From Polyodon spathula (lineage: Eukaryota; Chordata; Actinopteri; Acipenseriformes; Polyodontidae): a stretch of DNA of 64,000 bases. How positions within the stretch are numbered: the stretch's first letter is position 1; the number at the start of each line of letters is the position of its first letter. The position numbers were made by a program, and so were the translations under genes. Location of the stretch: the NCBI RefSeq assembly GCF_017654505.1, contig NC_054552.1, positions 28,907,415-28,971,414 on the forward strand, in the 5' to 3' direction. Of the stretch, positions 37,063 through 55,507 are shown piece by piece. The notes below the pieces were generated by a model. It searched no databases. It saw only the letters and a program-made list of their open reading frames with translations, and was not told where the DNA came from.

Positions 37063-40000
37063 TGTTGCTGCTGTACATGTAACCTCAAATAGAGCAGTAA
37101 AATTCCTCCTCTCTTCAGCATTCTTACAGTGCACCCCATAAAAGCTCCTGCTTTGCTTACATCAGCTGTTGAACCTTTCAAACATATTTTGAAGACTACA
37201 AGCCAATTGTTGAAGTAGAAAGCTTGCTTTGACTTACACAGTACTTACAAAAAAAGGCATTTTCAAAACCTCTCTGCGAACGACAATTATGTTTGCCAAA
37301 AAGCACACCTGCTGCCATGTGTGTTTGTTTATATTTTCAACACACGGGTCCAGTTAGTTTTTCATCTGATTAGCAATTTGGGTATATTTGGATGCAATAT
37401 TGCATGCCATTCAAAAAATCTGTTTAGCTGTACAGTATAATTACACAGCAGCCAAATTGCATTGTACAGTAGAGCCTTGGAAAGAGATTTATTATTTCAT
37501 GGGAAAGGAGAGTGTGGGGGATGGGGTAAGTGGTGTGTGAGGTGTTGCTCTCAGGATGTAATCTAACAGAGCCAGGGCTTTAGTGACTCGCTCCAAAGGA
37601 CAGAACTGCTTGGGCCAGGAGAACCATCCACGGTTTCAGGTGCAACACCCTTGTCAGGATCAGACTCACCCACCATTACTTATTATATTTTTAGGTTTGA
37701 TACAGTGGATAACCTGCACGAGAACTGGGTTTAAACTCCTAGTTCCATGCTAGCAGCATTTAAAAGATGTGTTTTATTGGAGACTGGGTCTTAGAATTTT
37801 ATGACTTGGAAAATAAAGAAACACCTGCAGACCGTCAACGAACAGTAAAGAAAAGGAAGATGGATGCCTGAACCAAGGGGAGGATTTTAAAGATCTGAAC
37901 CACAGGCTGTAGAACGTTGGGATGCGGGATTTGGTCAGGAGCGGAAGACGATTGCCCCCCGCACAAAGTTTTAGATTTTTGCCAGCATTCAAAGGAGATT
38001 TTGGACAGTCTACCCTGCAGAACAAGATAAAGGGAACTGAAGGAAAAATTAAAAAAAAAAAACATAGAAGGACAGAATAGAAATGGAAAGCACCCACAAG
38101 AAGACAAACGGGAAATGAAAATAAATGGGCTGCAGAGGGGAACACGATGAATCAGGAGGAAGAGTGAGGGAGAAAAAGAAGAGACAAGAAACAAGATGCA
38201 GATGAAGGAGAGATGAAGACAATTAGAGACACAGCAGACTGGTAATGTTTAAGAAAAAGAGGCAGCAGAGGGTTCAACTACAGCTTAAATTAAAAAAAAA
38301 AAAATAGAATGGGATTTATATAATTTTTCCAATACTCTACTCCGATCTCATACGTAGGTAATTAAAAAAAGCAATTATTTTACAATAATATAAATTATCG
38401 TGACAATTCTTATTAATTGCGTTAATTAAAAGAGCTGTTACTGTCACCAAAATAACCTTCCAATGTAATTTGGTGACAAATGGCATGTCGTATGCTCACA
38501 CAGTGGGTAATGATGGATTTTTGCCATAATGTGAAAAACAATCATACAGCTAGTTGAGTTACAGTAGTCATATTTCCTGCCCAGAAACAGAGACACAAAT
38601 GTGACCCCTAAAACCATATCAATACACACTGAAGAGCGAGGCAAGAAAAGGTTTTTTAAATGCAATCTATGTATTTTTATTCCAAACAAACATTGGTTTG
38701 TGTTTTGCCCATCGACATCACTGCCGAGCGAGTGCTTTGCTGCTAATTCACTGTAAACAAACATGTCCTGAATTCTGAAACTGAAGGGCAGGCTGCTTTA
38801 ATTGTTGGTGAAAATGCATTGTGGTGTGTGATAGCAAACGTGGCGAAGGGGACATACCACCAGCTTTATCTGCGTTAATAAATTGAATTTATTAGAGGGC
38901 AGCAGGTTATGCTTTAAATCCTCAAGCTACTGGAATGTAATAACCAGATCAGTCCTTTCAGAAACTGCATACCCAAGATAAAGGCCATCCATTGACTCCC
39001 CCATTTAAAAAATAAATCAAATTCAATTTCAATACATCCCTTGTCAATTGCCACCCCCTTTCACTAATAAGTGGTCATTGCTGCATCTACCTAAAGGGTG
39101 AGTAAGAACAAATACCTGCCAATGGCATGCAAGCAACCTAATCAACCAACATCTATAAAGGAATCAATCAAATAAAAACAATAACCCAATAATACTTATA
39201 GCATATTTAAACTTACCATTAACAGTGTGGCAGTGGCTTTCTTTTAATTATAATAATATAAACACAGCCCGCTGTGCCGGTCTAATAGACAGTTTAGAAT
39301 CAGGGCGTTCTAAATTCTCCACTAGTTCAACCCAGCATGGGTCTCGATTCATTAAGCGAAATTCCTTGTTTAAAAAAACAATCCAAATCCATTACCGCTC
39401 TGGGCTTTGCACTGTGTAGATATGCCAACTACTGTGTGTCCCGTGGATACTTGAGCTAGAGTAGGGCTATTAGCATTGTTCCAAATTAGTAGTACAAAAC
39501 CTAACATGCTATGGTACAGAAATTCTCTCTCCGAGGGTTCATAGTATCTGGGATAGCTTTCTTGGGTATGCTCCAGCTTGACACCAGACCACAGCTGTGT
39601 GAGTCAGAACTGTGAAGGGGCTCAGTGTTACTTATTTACTTCACACTATTTTACACAGTGCCCTATGGGAAAGACAGAAGTCAACTGAAGCTAGAGTCAC
39701 TTTTCAGATCGCAATAGATCAGTATCTTTAATATCACAGTTTTTTTTTTTTTTTTTTTTTTCAAATCATACGCAAACTTAATGTTTGCCTTCTTTCCTAG
39801 GCTTTCTTAACCATTTTATGAGCCTCAAAAAACATAGAAAAGAGATATTGTATTAGAAGAACACGACATTTAAAGAATATCCCAGCAGGGAAATGGGTGA
39901 AGCTGCCAGAGCTGTTGTCGAAGGCCATCTTATTGTCTAACATCTTGAGTTTGGGGTTGACCTTTGACCTTTCTTTCTTACCAGCTGGTACTCTGCTGTG

Positions 40001-40209
40001 CTGTTTGTTCATACACATGGCCAAGCTTCCTATCGCAAGTTAACATGAAGACATAACGACTTCGATAGCAAGCTGGGTTAAAAGCACTAGCCTTTCATTT
40101 CCCAAGGCCTGGGCTGGAATGTAGTTCTCTTATGTGGACAGCATCACACAAATCAGCCTTATTACAGCACGGGGCAACATTGTAGGCAGGTCTGAATAAT
40201 GTCAAGTCA
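37063..40209. other. non-coding stretch
   Basis: No recognised gene or element. A T-run of 22 lies at 39740-39761. The purine-rich strand at 37800-38290 gives spurious open frames on the minus strand. Confidence 0.45.
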
Positions 40210-40453
40210 GGAGACTTGGTGGTCTAGTGGATACAAAAAGGGGCTTGTTATCAGGAGGTTCCAGAGTCAATCCCAACCACTGACTCATTGTTTGTGACCC
40301 CGAGCAAGTCACTTAACCTCCTTATGTGCTGTTCTTTGGAAGAGATGGAAAACTGAGGTCCTATTGAAAGTGACTCTGCAGCAGCAGCTGAGAAGCATAG
40401 TTCACCCCCAAAGTCTCTGCAAGTCACTTTGGATAACATAATCTGCTAAATGA

Positions 40454-40527
<74 letters not shown>
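40210..40527 (+). mobile_element. tRNA-derived SINE with (AAT)n tail
   Basis: It has a tRNA-like head (A-box-like GGTGGTCTAGTGG, B-box-like GGTTCCAGAGTCAATCC). Its body has the typical GTGACCCCGAGCAAGTCACTT and AAGTGACTCTGCAGC blocks. The tail is AAGTCACTTTGGATAA followed by an AAT array at 40455-40527. This is a widespread fish SINE type. The copy is moderately diverged. Confidence 0.85.
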
Positions 40528-44440
<3,913 letters not shown>

Positions 44441-44479
44441 TGACTGGGACAGTCAGGCGTGGAGCCTGAAGTAGGGTGG

Positions 44480-47400
44480 GCTGTGTGAATACAAGGTGGC
44501 GCGTAGAAAATCAAACGGAACGATGGTACTACTAGTGATGGTGTCAATCAGACTTTTCATATTTTGAAAGCAGAGGTCAGTCTAAAATATAATTCTTGCC
44601 AGCTCGAGCTACTGAAAATTATCATTGTAGAATGTTTTATAAAGGTGGGCTACTCATAATCAAAGACCAAATTATGGTAATTATGGAAATATAGTACATG
44701 TAAAGCTGTGCCCACTACTATAAATATCTTTCTGTCATTGAATAGGCAATCGTCCCATGTTCAACATTATTGTCAATTTGTACAGTAGACAGACTACTGT
44801 TAATTCTGTTTCCGTTCTAGAGCAGCAAGCCCTTTCTTGAAGGATGGGACATGGCATATGCATCCAACTGCAGCACAAAATGCCCCTAGAAACCGAGCTA
44901 CTTGAATGCCATTTCAATTTGAAGGTAGAACAAGTACTTGTTTACATTGGACAGTAGTTGACAGTTGAAGCGCATGGTCTTAATTTCGGTATGTATTATC
45001 AAAGCACATTACATTCTCGAAGTACAGGAGTTGTTATGGATTGTTGGTTGCCACGCAGGTTGTTCAATCGTTCCTACCATCCGCTGAAATACGATTGCAT
45101 GGGGTGCCCACATGCTGCTGCATGCCTTTATGTTATTGGACTCCTGCTGCCAATACACGTAACCACAACAGTGAACCGAAAAACATCACATTTGTAATAA
45201 TGCAGCACAAGATATATTTGACTACATGTAAATACTAAATTAAAGTTACCGTTTTGTATTTCTGTATCCCTAATTAGGATAATTAGGACTCTTATTTTTT
45301 TTTTATTATTTATTTTTTTTTTGGAGTAGGTTTGTGCATAAAAAAATAAATACTGCATGAAATGTTTAAGCATCCACAATAAATAAATAGTGCTTATGTC
45401 TTCACAAATCCTCCAGCTGTACACTTTCAATAACTCTCAAACTGTCATATTTGCAGGGTTATATAACTAGGACCTAATTTATGGCTGCTTTGATCTTGAT
45501 GTGGTCACCTAAAGTCATTCTCTGGGTTTCTTCTGAGCATCGTTGAAAGTTGTGGTTTGCGTGAAATGTGTCGCCTGCACTGTTATGTGCATTAGTGTTT
45601 TACATCTTCTAGTGTAGGCGACACCTTTCCGACAATACACTCAATGGTAAACAGTTCATTATTTCTATAACTCGTGGTTTTAATTGAAAATGGTACATGC
45701 TGTGCTCTTGTGAAGCTTTGAATACATTTTAAACTCACCATTTAGTCGTAAAAACACACAAAACATGATCTTTAATGGAAAGAGATGTCATGCAAATGAC
45801 CATATCAAAAGAGAGACAGTACTGGCCATAGGCAACTTTAATGCAAACAAAACTTGTTAATTACACTTCTTATTACCCTAACAATACAGTGAAATCCTAC
45901 TTTTTACATACTAGCCAGTCATGTTGTAATAATACTAATACGGTGCCTTTAACTTTGTTAAAAAAAAAAAAATAGAATAGAATCAATATCCACTATTTTA
46001 ATTAGTGTCAGTATTTCAAGATAAAAATTGTATCCCAGCACCCATAATTGTGTATAACCTTTTTACCAATATCATTTACTGTATTATGTGAGAATGCCAG
46101 AATGTTAGCACTTGCAATTTAATTTGAACAGTTGAAGATGATGCAAGACAGCTGACCTTTCTTACAATGCTATATGAGGTATTCTAAATGGACTCACTCA
46201 AGTTGTCCTTCAAACCTTAATTTAACCTGTCATCCAAGCCCCCCCCCCCAAAAAAAAATATACAGACAACATTAAGAGATAAAAAAAAAATAACAGATTA
46301 GCTAAATAAAATGATACATGACCTGACCTAGCAGACCTGCACAAGCAACATTCAAGCCATTCATGAAAAAGTCAATTTCTCACCCCACAGGTCATATGAC
46401 AATGCAGTCATTAATCTACCAGTTCAAGATTATCTCTGTGTGCAAAATCACGCTCTTCCATGATCTATGAAAATCTTCTGTATGTTTTTTTGTATTGCAC
46501 TCCAATTTTAATATTAAATTATTAATACCTGAGCAATGTGTTTCTTTTAGTGTCTTATGTTAACCAATAAAATAGTAAACAGAATTATTCTAACATTTAG
46601 CTGTAGTTGTTGTGGTAATGTGCACAGAATGTTTGAAGTAATAGACAGTATTACTCTGCAAAATTGAACTTGTGAGTAGGTGTGCATATCACCTATTGTA
46701 AAAATATTATCACTAAAATAAGCTGAAACATTTGACTGCTTAACTTGTAAGATTTCCCTTGGAATCAAGGATTGTTTTTGAAGTTATGGGTGAACATAAT
46801 CTATTTCTCGTGTAAGCAAATGCAAAACTATTGACAAGCAACTTTCGGGTTTCAGATATATCTCTAAAAACCTGTCTCTAAAAAAAATTATTCACTACCT
46901 TTGGTGGGTGCTTAATATTATCTTTGAACCAATGATTTATGCTTTTAAGTTAAAATATGATAAAATAAACAATTTGAACAATTCAAACATTAGTGCTGAA
47001 GGGGACATGCTACACAAAATACTTTAGAGGGGAAAAAAAAAGCGCTCCCTCTGCAGGATTAAATCTTGCTTATATTATTTATATAGAGACAGCAGTACTT
47101 TGAGAAAATCCAAGAGAAACGTTTGATTATCTTGAAGTCTATCAGAACATGGGACTTTTGGTGTAGAGGCCCATCTATTAGAACAGCTTGTAAAATTTAA
47201 AATGCATACAATGGATGATATCCATTGTCAACATGCATTTCTTGACCCACGTCATAGAAGGCAGTTGTATGTCAAACTCCAGCATCTAGTAAATCACATG
47301 ACCACAGAACATCCAGTTTAGGTCACATGCCCAGACAGTGAACATCTGAAGTCTCACAAACAGTGTATGAGATCGAGCTGTTGAAGACGCAGCAGTAGTG

Positions 47401-47749
47401 TTACAATCTCCCCTCAAAAGGATACTTCATAAGAAAAACTACACAATCCCCATTGGGGACTGGCTTTTATTAACACAAAAGTACACGGTCAATGACTTAA
47501 ATCAGCTCTTCAGGACATCAGATTTGCAACTGGAGTCTGTGTTACACATTTGTTACACATGCATGCAGAGCCTCATAGACTATACTATAAAGAATCTGAT
47601 TTATATAGCTTAAAATGTACCACTTTAAAAGAGTTTGTACAGTTTTGGATAATCATATAAAACATTTTTTTCAGAGAAGACCAAAAGTATGTATAAATGT
47701 TCTACAGTCCCGTCCATTATATATTTCACAGCTGCACGGTTTGAATTAC
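44480..47749. other. intergenic region between TJP1 and ENTREP2
   Basis: About 3.3 kb with only short random ORFs, AT-rich stretches (for example 45290-45325) and no recognised exon, RNA gene or transposon. It separates the TJP1 3' end from the probable ENTREP2 promoter. Confidence 0.5.
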
Positions 47750-47769
47750 GAGTAAATGTGTGAACTTAT

Positions 47770-47775
47770 TTTATT
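47770..47775 (-). terminator. TJP1: candidate TJP1 poly(A) signal
   Basis: The minus strand reads AATAAA, followed within 30 nt by T/A- and GT-containing sequence. It lies about 1.6 kb after the stop, a reasonable 3' UTR length. Another AATAAA at 47965-47970 could also be used. Confidence 0.45.
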
Positions 47776-48508
47776 GTTAAAGAAATGCACTGATATATTT
47801 ATGTAACATACTGAATCAGTAATGGTGTATTCACAAATATTGTAAAACAGTATTTTTTTGTAACTTGTAACAAAAAATATTCAAAATACTGTAAAGAATA
47901 TACAAGTATTTACAAAAAACAAAAAGGATAAAAAAGTGACAACAAAAAATTACTTTAAAAATGTTTTATTAATTCATTCAGTGGTATACTTAGAAATGTT
48001 TTGTAAAGAAAAAATCAGCCACACGTGAAGAATAGCTAATATCTGATAAAAGCAGTGTTATAACATCTAAAGAAAATAGTACTGCTGTGCCATAATAAAT
48101 TGTCTATTAGTACAAAAATACATTTTAGGGCACACAGTACAGCATCCAGTATCACAAATAAATGAAGGGAACACTTTTCAAAGCATACCCTTTGAATACA
48201 GAGTTTTAAATTCATTTAAACCAAGCTCTTTTTTTTGTAGATAAACATAAAAAGTTCCTGTGACTGTTAAAAATGTAGTGTATATACTGGTAGAAAAGTT
48301 GGTTTGATTAAGGTTACAAGGGTGCCTCAAGGGTATACCAGAATACAAAGATAGCCTTTTTTAGAAACTTTTTTTCACTTTTGTTTTATACAAAATAACA
48401 AAAAGAGAGAGACATACAAAAAAGTTAATTTACAAACCAAGCACCAAGGCGATATGCTAGCAGTATGTACAGCCACACTTTCTGCATCTGGAAGTTCCAA
48501 AAGCATAG

Positions 48509-48510
<2 letters not shown>

Positions 48511-48544
<34 letters not shown>
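48511..48544. repeat. poly(A) run inside TJP1 3' UTR (poly-U in transcript)
   Basis: More than 30 consecutive A on the plus strand within the inferred 3' UTR. The mRNA would carry a long U-tract there. Confidence 0.85.
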
Positions 48545-48545
<1 letters not shown>

Positions 48546-49380
48546 ATATCTTTCTCAACTATTACTTCTCTTGTGTACTCAGCCAAGTGTGTTTTATACA
48601 ATGGAAAAAAAGTACACAATTTCATAATTTATCAATATAAATTCAAAAACAAAAATGTAAAAAGGTTTCTAAGTCATAAAAACCTTCAAAATGAAAGTGA
48701 AAAATAAAGGGTAAGGCATCCCTGCTTGTTAATAGAATAACGGTGATGAATGTACAAGGTTGAGCAGGCACCAGAACCAGTCATAGCACACGCATAGTCC
48801 CTTTAAAATTGGAGAGCCAATGCTAACCAAAATGCAGTGCACTTACCTACAGTAAAATCAGGTAAACTGATTAATGCTAAGCAAAAAAATACAGCATTAC
48901 AAATCCTAGCTGTAGCTGAAAAACCCTTCACATGTCAATTTCATCTTTAAGTGTTTTTAATACGTTTGCCAACACCTTTAAATGGCAGAGCACACCACAA
49001 TCTGATAAGTATAACCATTAAAACCGCTATCACTGCAGTTTTAAATAGTCATCATCTCTCATTTAATACCTTTCTAACCCATGCAAATCCTCACAAAAAG
49101 AAGTAAGACTGGGAAACCTGGCTTAAAACAGGATTCAAAATATGTGGCACTGGGCATGCTTTGAACAAGGGTTCAAGAGACTAGTTCTTTGTGAGCTTTT
49201 AAGCACCAAAATGAACAGCACTTAAAAAAGAACCTGAACATTGTTGTTTTTTTTTTTTTTTTGTGTAAATTCAGTAACCAAATCTTTGAGAGCATGATTA
49301 ATACTTAAAAGTGGTCCAGTCCCTGAAAAAGGACATAATCCCAGTTTTCACATTCATCAACAGACCAGCTGCTTCCCGCT

Positions 49381-49475
49381 TCAAAAGTGATCGATGAGAA
49401 CGGAGACACAGTTTGCTCCGACAAGATAGTTAGGATCCCCAGAAAGGGATTTGTTCTGCCAGCTCTTAGGATCAC
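49381..49475 (-). CDS. TJP1: TJP1 last coding exon: C terminus and stop
   Basis: It starts after a CCCCCAG acceptor. It reads [20 protein letters not shown] then [11 protein letters not shown] and TGA at 49383-49381, the conserved ZO-1 C terminus. Human has the same last 11 residues. The exon continues into the 3' UTR. Confidence 0.97.
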
Positions 49476-52046
49476 CTGGGGGAGGAAAGAGAAGACATGG
49501 TAATAGCAGAAAATATTGAAACCTTTGTCCTTTACTTTAACTTTTAAATATTGTTGGACTGGCCCAACATATATTAAAATACTGCAGCATAGGCGTGTCC
49601 TAAAGCATGTAGCTAGCTACTTCTGATGGTTATGGTACCAAGACATCAGGAATTACTGCAGTCGATGACAACGACTATTCCAGAAGAAGTTTGTTTCAAA
49701 CAAATCAATACGGAGAAAAAAAAAAAAAAAAAAAAACATGCAATGTGATATTTTATTTATTAATAATCTGCAGATTTCAAATATACAATATACTTGATTA
49801 AAATGTTGTGGACTATGACTTAAAAGCTAGGATCATTTGATCTCCAGATCAAACTCCTTGATACTTTGCTAAATATTTATATTACTAGTTTAATGCATTC
49901 TTTACTTGTAAATGTATTACATTTTATCCACTTTTTGTTGGCCTGATAGCACTATGAAAATAAATACCACTCATGATGATGCCTAAAGCTCATGCTGTAA
50001 ATAAAAATGTTAGAACTGTTTAAAAAAAGTGAAATGCTGGAGTAAATGAGAAACAAAGGCATGCAGTTAGTCAGTTTAGAGGCTTCTGAAGTAAGAGCTG
50101 TAATTAACAGCGCAAGATACTACAAAGCAACAGAAGAAAATACCTTCAGAAAGCAATGCAGAGTCTAAATTAAATTTCAAGCATTACGTGATTGTGCGTT
50201 AAGAGTATTAAACTGCAGCCAAGCAGTGACAGTGAAAAGTAAATGAGAATACAGTCTAATTAATCAACTTTAGTCAATTTCAAGGCTGATTAATTAGAAG
50301 CTAATCTACTCAAAGGCATACTTAACATTAAATTAAGATACTCTGCAAAGAAACAAACCAAGTTAACTTCAAAGTTGTCTTTTTACAACTGTTTTAGTTC
50401 ATACATGCCAATCTAAACTCAATATACAGTACATGCTCATGATGTTTAGAATACAGGCATTAAAACATGCAGTCAGTTTGCTTTTGTGCATCTACCATGT
50501 CTTTGCATAGTATTGCCATTCAAGAACTGCATGCAGTACTGTATGTGTAGATACAAATTCATGTGCTCTACTTTTTGCAGTTTTAAAAGAAACAGATGTT
50601 TCAACAGCAAACATGTTAAGCTAAAGGTTATGTTATGTTAAAGGTCATTGTTTTTCTTTATCATTACTTTTATAAAGCAAGTAACATATAATACCAAACA
50701 TGTATTGCTCTGCTTTTTGAAAATAACAGTAAAAGGCAAAAGTTTGATCTGGGAACCACGAAATGGAATTAAATTTTACAGTGACCCACAACCAGGTTAA
50801 ATTTACGATTCTCAAGCAGGTACCCAAAGACCCCAAAAGGACAGAGAGGACAGCATACCCGACGAGTCGTCGGAGGATTTTAGAGCAAAAGACCAACCAT
50901 CAGGGGTCATAGACGCACAGTGAGGTAAGCGCAGCTCCACAGGCTTCAGGAACTTCAGTCCATGAGGTCCACACATCACCAGCGGGCTGAGCAGCGTCTC
51001 TCCTAGAAATAAAACACTGTCAAATTTAGAACCAAGAAAAAAAAAAAAAAAACGACAGGGAAACAACTTCAGATATTGTTCAGTTTTAGCCAAAACGTGC
51101 AGTCCCCATATACAAATAGAATGAAGTGTGAGTACTCCTGACCTTTCTCTTTGTCCAAGGGGGGTAGGATGCTGTTATCCCTGCATACTTTAAAGTAGAT
51201 CTCCTGTTCCACTCCCTCAGGAATGGCTCCTTGTGGGATGATGATACTGACACCGGTTTCAATGGAACTCAGGACTCCACCATTGCTGTTAAAGATTCCT
51301 CGTGCCGTTGCCACTACAGTGTGACCTTCATCTTCATCATCGTCCAGCGCACCAGGACTAAAACAGAAGAACATATCTTAATATCAGGGGACATCAACAA
51401 GAGGCGATTCTCTGCAACACACACTTACTGACGCACAATTGCTGAAGGTGAGCATTCCAAGACGATAATTTCTGCAAATAGTGTGCTACGTAATAAATAT
51501 TTTTCATCAACAAGACCAGAATTTTTTTTAGTTCTTTAAAGTCAGTGCTAGAAATTCACTTCAATGTCTAATGCTCTCCATCTGAGCCATCTTGTGTAGT
51601 TTTAAGAAACCATGTTGTTTACCTATGTAATGGCAATATGCTATTCATTGGCTCTCTTGAAGGTTTTAATGAAATGTATTTTGTTGACACACTGCTGGAA
51701 ATAAGTATTCCCATGTAACACTATATAATTTAGTGGGTCATTTCCCCCCTGTATTAATTAAATATGCTCTCCACAATGACTAAATGGTTTCTTTTAAGAA
51801 AAAGGAGAAGCAAGACCAAGCAACATTCTGAAGTGTTTCACACGGGGGGGAATCTTCCCTAATGTCTCATTATAATTTCAAGTGTTGCGGCTCACAGAAT
51901 GAAATTTCAAGGAAGGCTCAGTATATTTAATTAAATTGCCAGTCACTTCTTTAATTGCACACCATCGTCATTACATTAAAGCCTCAGTAATACAGCTTAA
52001 GGTTTAAAGGAGAGAAAAAAATAAATGTGTGTGTGTATATATATAT

Positions 52047-52129
<83 letters not shown>

Positions 52130-55100
52130 CATACATACATATATACACACACACACATACATACATACATACACACACACCACCTGTGTCCTTAAAAAAA
52201 AATAACACATTGAAATCTCTTCCCCTCCCCTTTTTCAATTGAAGGTATTTGTGTAAACAGGAGTCACTTTTCTACTGTTCTTACCTTACAGGGATAGCCT
52301 TGGGCATGGCTTTGACATTGTTCTGTTGATATTTGGGCCGGTTTTCTGCAGTTCTGGAAAAGGTATCCATTCCACTGTCGAACTCAGCAGGCTGTGGGAA
52401 ACACTGTGGTTTCACCGGAGGCTGAGGTGGGGTGCTCTGTGGCTTGGTCTGGAGTTCAGGTTTGTGCTGCGTATCATTGGGCAAAAGATTGTGATTGAAT
52501 TTCAGGCTCTCGAATTTTCTCTCAAACGGCCTCGCTGAGCTGGTGTACGGTTTTGGGGTGAATCGATTGTAGCTGGAGGTGACTGGTTTCGGAGGCTGGT
52601 CAGTTCCGTTAACTGGGGCTTTTTCAGGGAAGCTTTTCTGTTGAAGGTAGCTGGACTGCACAGTGTCCTCTCGGTTGTTAGGCTTTACTGTGGTCGGTTT
52701 AGTCTGCGGAGTGGGTGGTTCAGATTTGGACTTGGGGGAACTGTGTACGTCCAATGGCAGTGAGCTGACTGCAGTTAAAGTAAAACAAGAAAATGTTAAG
52801 GGCTTGAAGAAAAAAAATGCATTTTATGAAATCCTGATTATATAGTTCTTTAATGCTATACAGTTTACAAAAAGTATTGAAATAATTAATGCAACACACA
52901 CTAGATATTACATTTACCTTTGACTATGGGGTAAACTGACACAGGACTAGCTCTGGGACTATGGAAATATATTTCAATATACATTTACATGATAAAATAA
53001 ATTAAGTACGATGTGAAAAGATATCAAACTAAAATCTGGTGTTCACATGCCAAACTAGAACAGTTCCTGGACATACAATTGTCTCTGCATTGCTACACTT
53101 TTGATATGTAGCCCACTGGGCCATACAACACACCATGTAAAAAGTTATGGGGCATTATCTTCATATCGCAGATCTACATACAAAAATATATGTATCAAAT
53201 TTTAAAAAGTTTCCAAAATACCAGTCTTGCACTCCAGATAGTAGCTGTAGAACATGCAGCTGCAGCGCATGCTGACTGCTCAAGGACATGCCTACCTTCA
53301 GACAGCGGGGGTTTGGGGAGTACAGGTGGAGGTACAGATGGGTTTGACAGAGGCTGTGAAGGCAGTCCATACTGGGATGGAGGAGGAGTAACCTGAGGCA
53401 CAGACTCATATCTCTTTTCTACAACACTGATTTTATCCACAGGCTCCAGTTCTGCTGGTTTACCCCTGTTAGTGTTAAGAAATATTTTAGATTGTATCAA
53501 CGATAAAAAAATTGATTTATTCATTAACACATAAATACAATGTACAAACAGATCCATAGCCTAAACTCCTATGAAGAACACACAAGTTTAACACATGCTC
53601 ACTACTTACTTGCCACTGGTTGAAAGACCAACACAGATTCAGGAGTGAATAAAAAATAAAATATGAAGAAAATACATTTGTAAAAAAAGTTTCAGGTATA
53701 GGATGTTTTCATATTAGTCAAATTAAGTCATATTTTGAGTTATTTTTTAAAAAGTGTCAATCATGCATGTATACAAAATAACACTATAATACAATTCAGT
53801 TGTTTCATTTTACCAATTAAAGCACATTTTGAAACATCCTATAAAAACTGAAGCAATCTCTACCATGACAATGTAAATAACTAATATAAAATTTAAAAAA
53901 AAAACAACACAAAAAGGGCCAAATATGCACTAATCAATCCAATTCTAAAAGCAATAACCTATCATGCAATTTGGAACAGAAAAATATCATAGGCGCTACT
54001 CTATGTCAATCAGCTTTGTTGTTTTACAATAACTGCTTGGACTACTCTAAATAACCACGTAGATTGTTACATTCAAAAAGTATGGATGTAGTGAAATAAC
54101 TTGTAGTGAACAGTTTCATATATTGCAATGGAACTGGAACTACTGTTTGTCAGTGGCCATTATTAATTTGTTTGATAGAATACTTAAGAAATGTTTCAAA
54201 TGTTTTAGAGTGCATATATCGCTTTATGAACATTGTGATGACATCTTGAACTAGTCTCACATTGAAAGCAGTGATTCTTACCACTTCTGCTTCCTTTTCA
54301 GGTAGTCATAGCTAGTGTAAGAGCCAAGAAATCTAAGTGATGGCAAAGCAAATGTAGCAAAAGAAAAACAAAATGGAAGAATGATCATTTAACCTTTGCA
54401 GGTAAATAAATTAACAGGTTAGGAAAAGAAATGTGTAAAATGAAATTACATTATCTGCATTTTATTTTCACAGAGATTTACACACCAATATTGATTGATT
54501 CTTGAAACAAAAGAAAGTTTCTAAGACTTAATTGGAAAACATGTCTCGTTCATTCTAGAAAGCATTTTATGATCTGCTGTAAGGAGCTCAGCAATGTCTT
54601 GAGGTCATTCACTAGCTTAGTAACAGGAATAGATCCTGGGGTTTATTTTTCTCTGTAAAGCTTTAGTCTGAACATCTTCATAACATTTTTCACATGCCCA
54701 TAAAATATCATAAACACAGACTGAAATAAAAAATGATTGGGCATTGTATGCTGCATGTCTAAGTTTCAAAACTATGTCCTATAAAACTGATTTGATCTCT
54801 GTCATAGTAGAACACTCATTAGTACTCAAATGCCATATGATAATATTTAGACCCTGTCTGCTGACACAATGGACTCTCAGGGATGGTGATAAGTTGAAGA
54901 CTGTTTCATGCGTGACCAATAGCACATTATAAAAGAGGGAGGTGACCTTCATGTAGCACATCCCTGAGGACTCCAGCAACCTTCCTAGCATTTTTATAGG
55001 TATGCAGCCGTCTCATTTCCCTATACATTTTTCTAAATGAAACCGCAAAGTCGTCTTTTTTTTTTTTTAAGGTTTGAAGGATGTTGTTTAGAAGCGGTCT

Positions 55101-55458
55101 ACTAAAATATAACTATTAAAGCCTCACCATATCTCTGGGGCACTGACAAATGCACATATCCTTCTCTACTGACAGTTATAGTTTAAAATATACCAGCCAG
55201 GTGGCTTTTAAAAATTTTCTTTCTAACCATTCTCCCCCCCTCGATGTGAAACTCAAGGACAAGCATTCCATTAAATGTCCTATACAATGCAGTAAACAAC
55301 AGTTCAGAGAAAAAGGTGAAGTGCCAAAGGCCTGAGGAGTTATAACACCAGGAATGCAAAACACATTATGCATGCTTAAGACTGTTGTATGAACTTAATT
55401 TATATTCATTTAAAAAATACAAATGACGCTATCAAAATGTTGCTCTCATAATACTTAT

Positions 55459-55507
<49 letters not shown>

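Larger units (their letters stand above)
47750..49380 (-). other. TJP1: TJP1 3' UTR (approximate end)
   Basis: This is AT-rich sequence directly after the TJP1 stop, with no exon-like ORF. The end is set by an AATAAA on the minus strand at 47770-47775. An earlier AATAAA lies at 47965-47970, so a shorter form is possible. It contains a long A-run (U-run in the transcript) at about 48511-48544 and a UGUAAAUA Pumilio-type element at 47907-47914. The boundary is an estimate. Confidence 0.55.
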
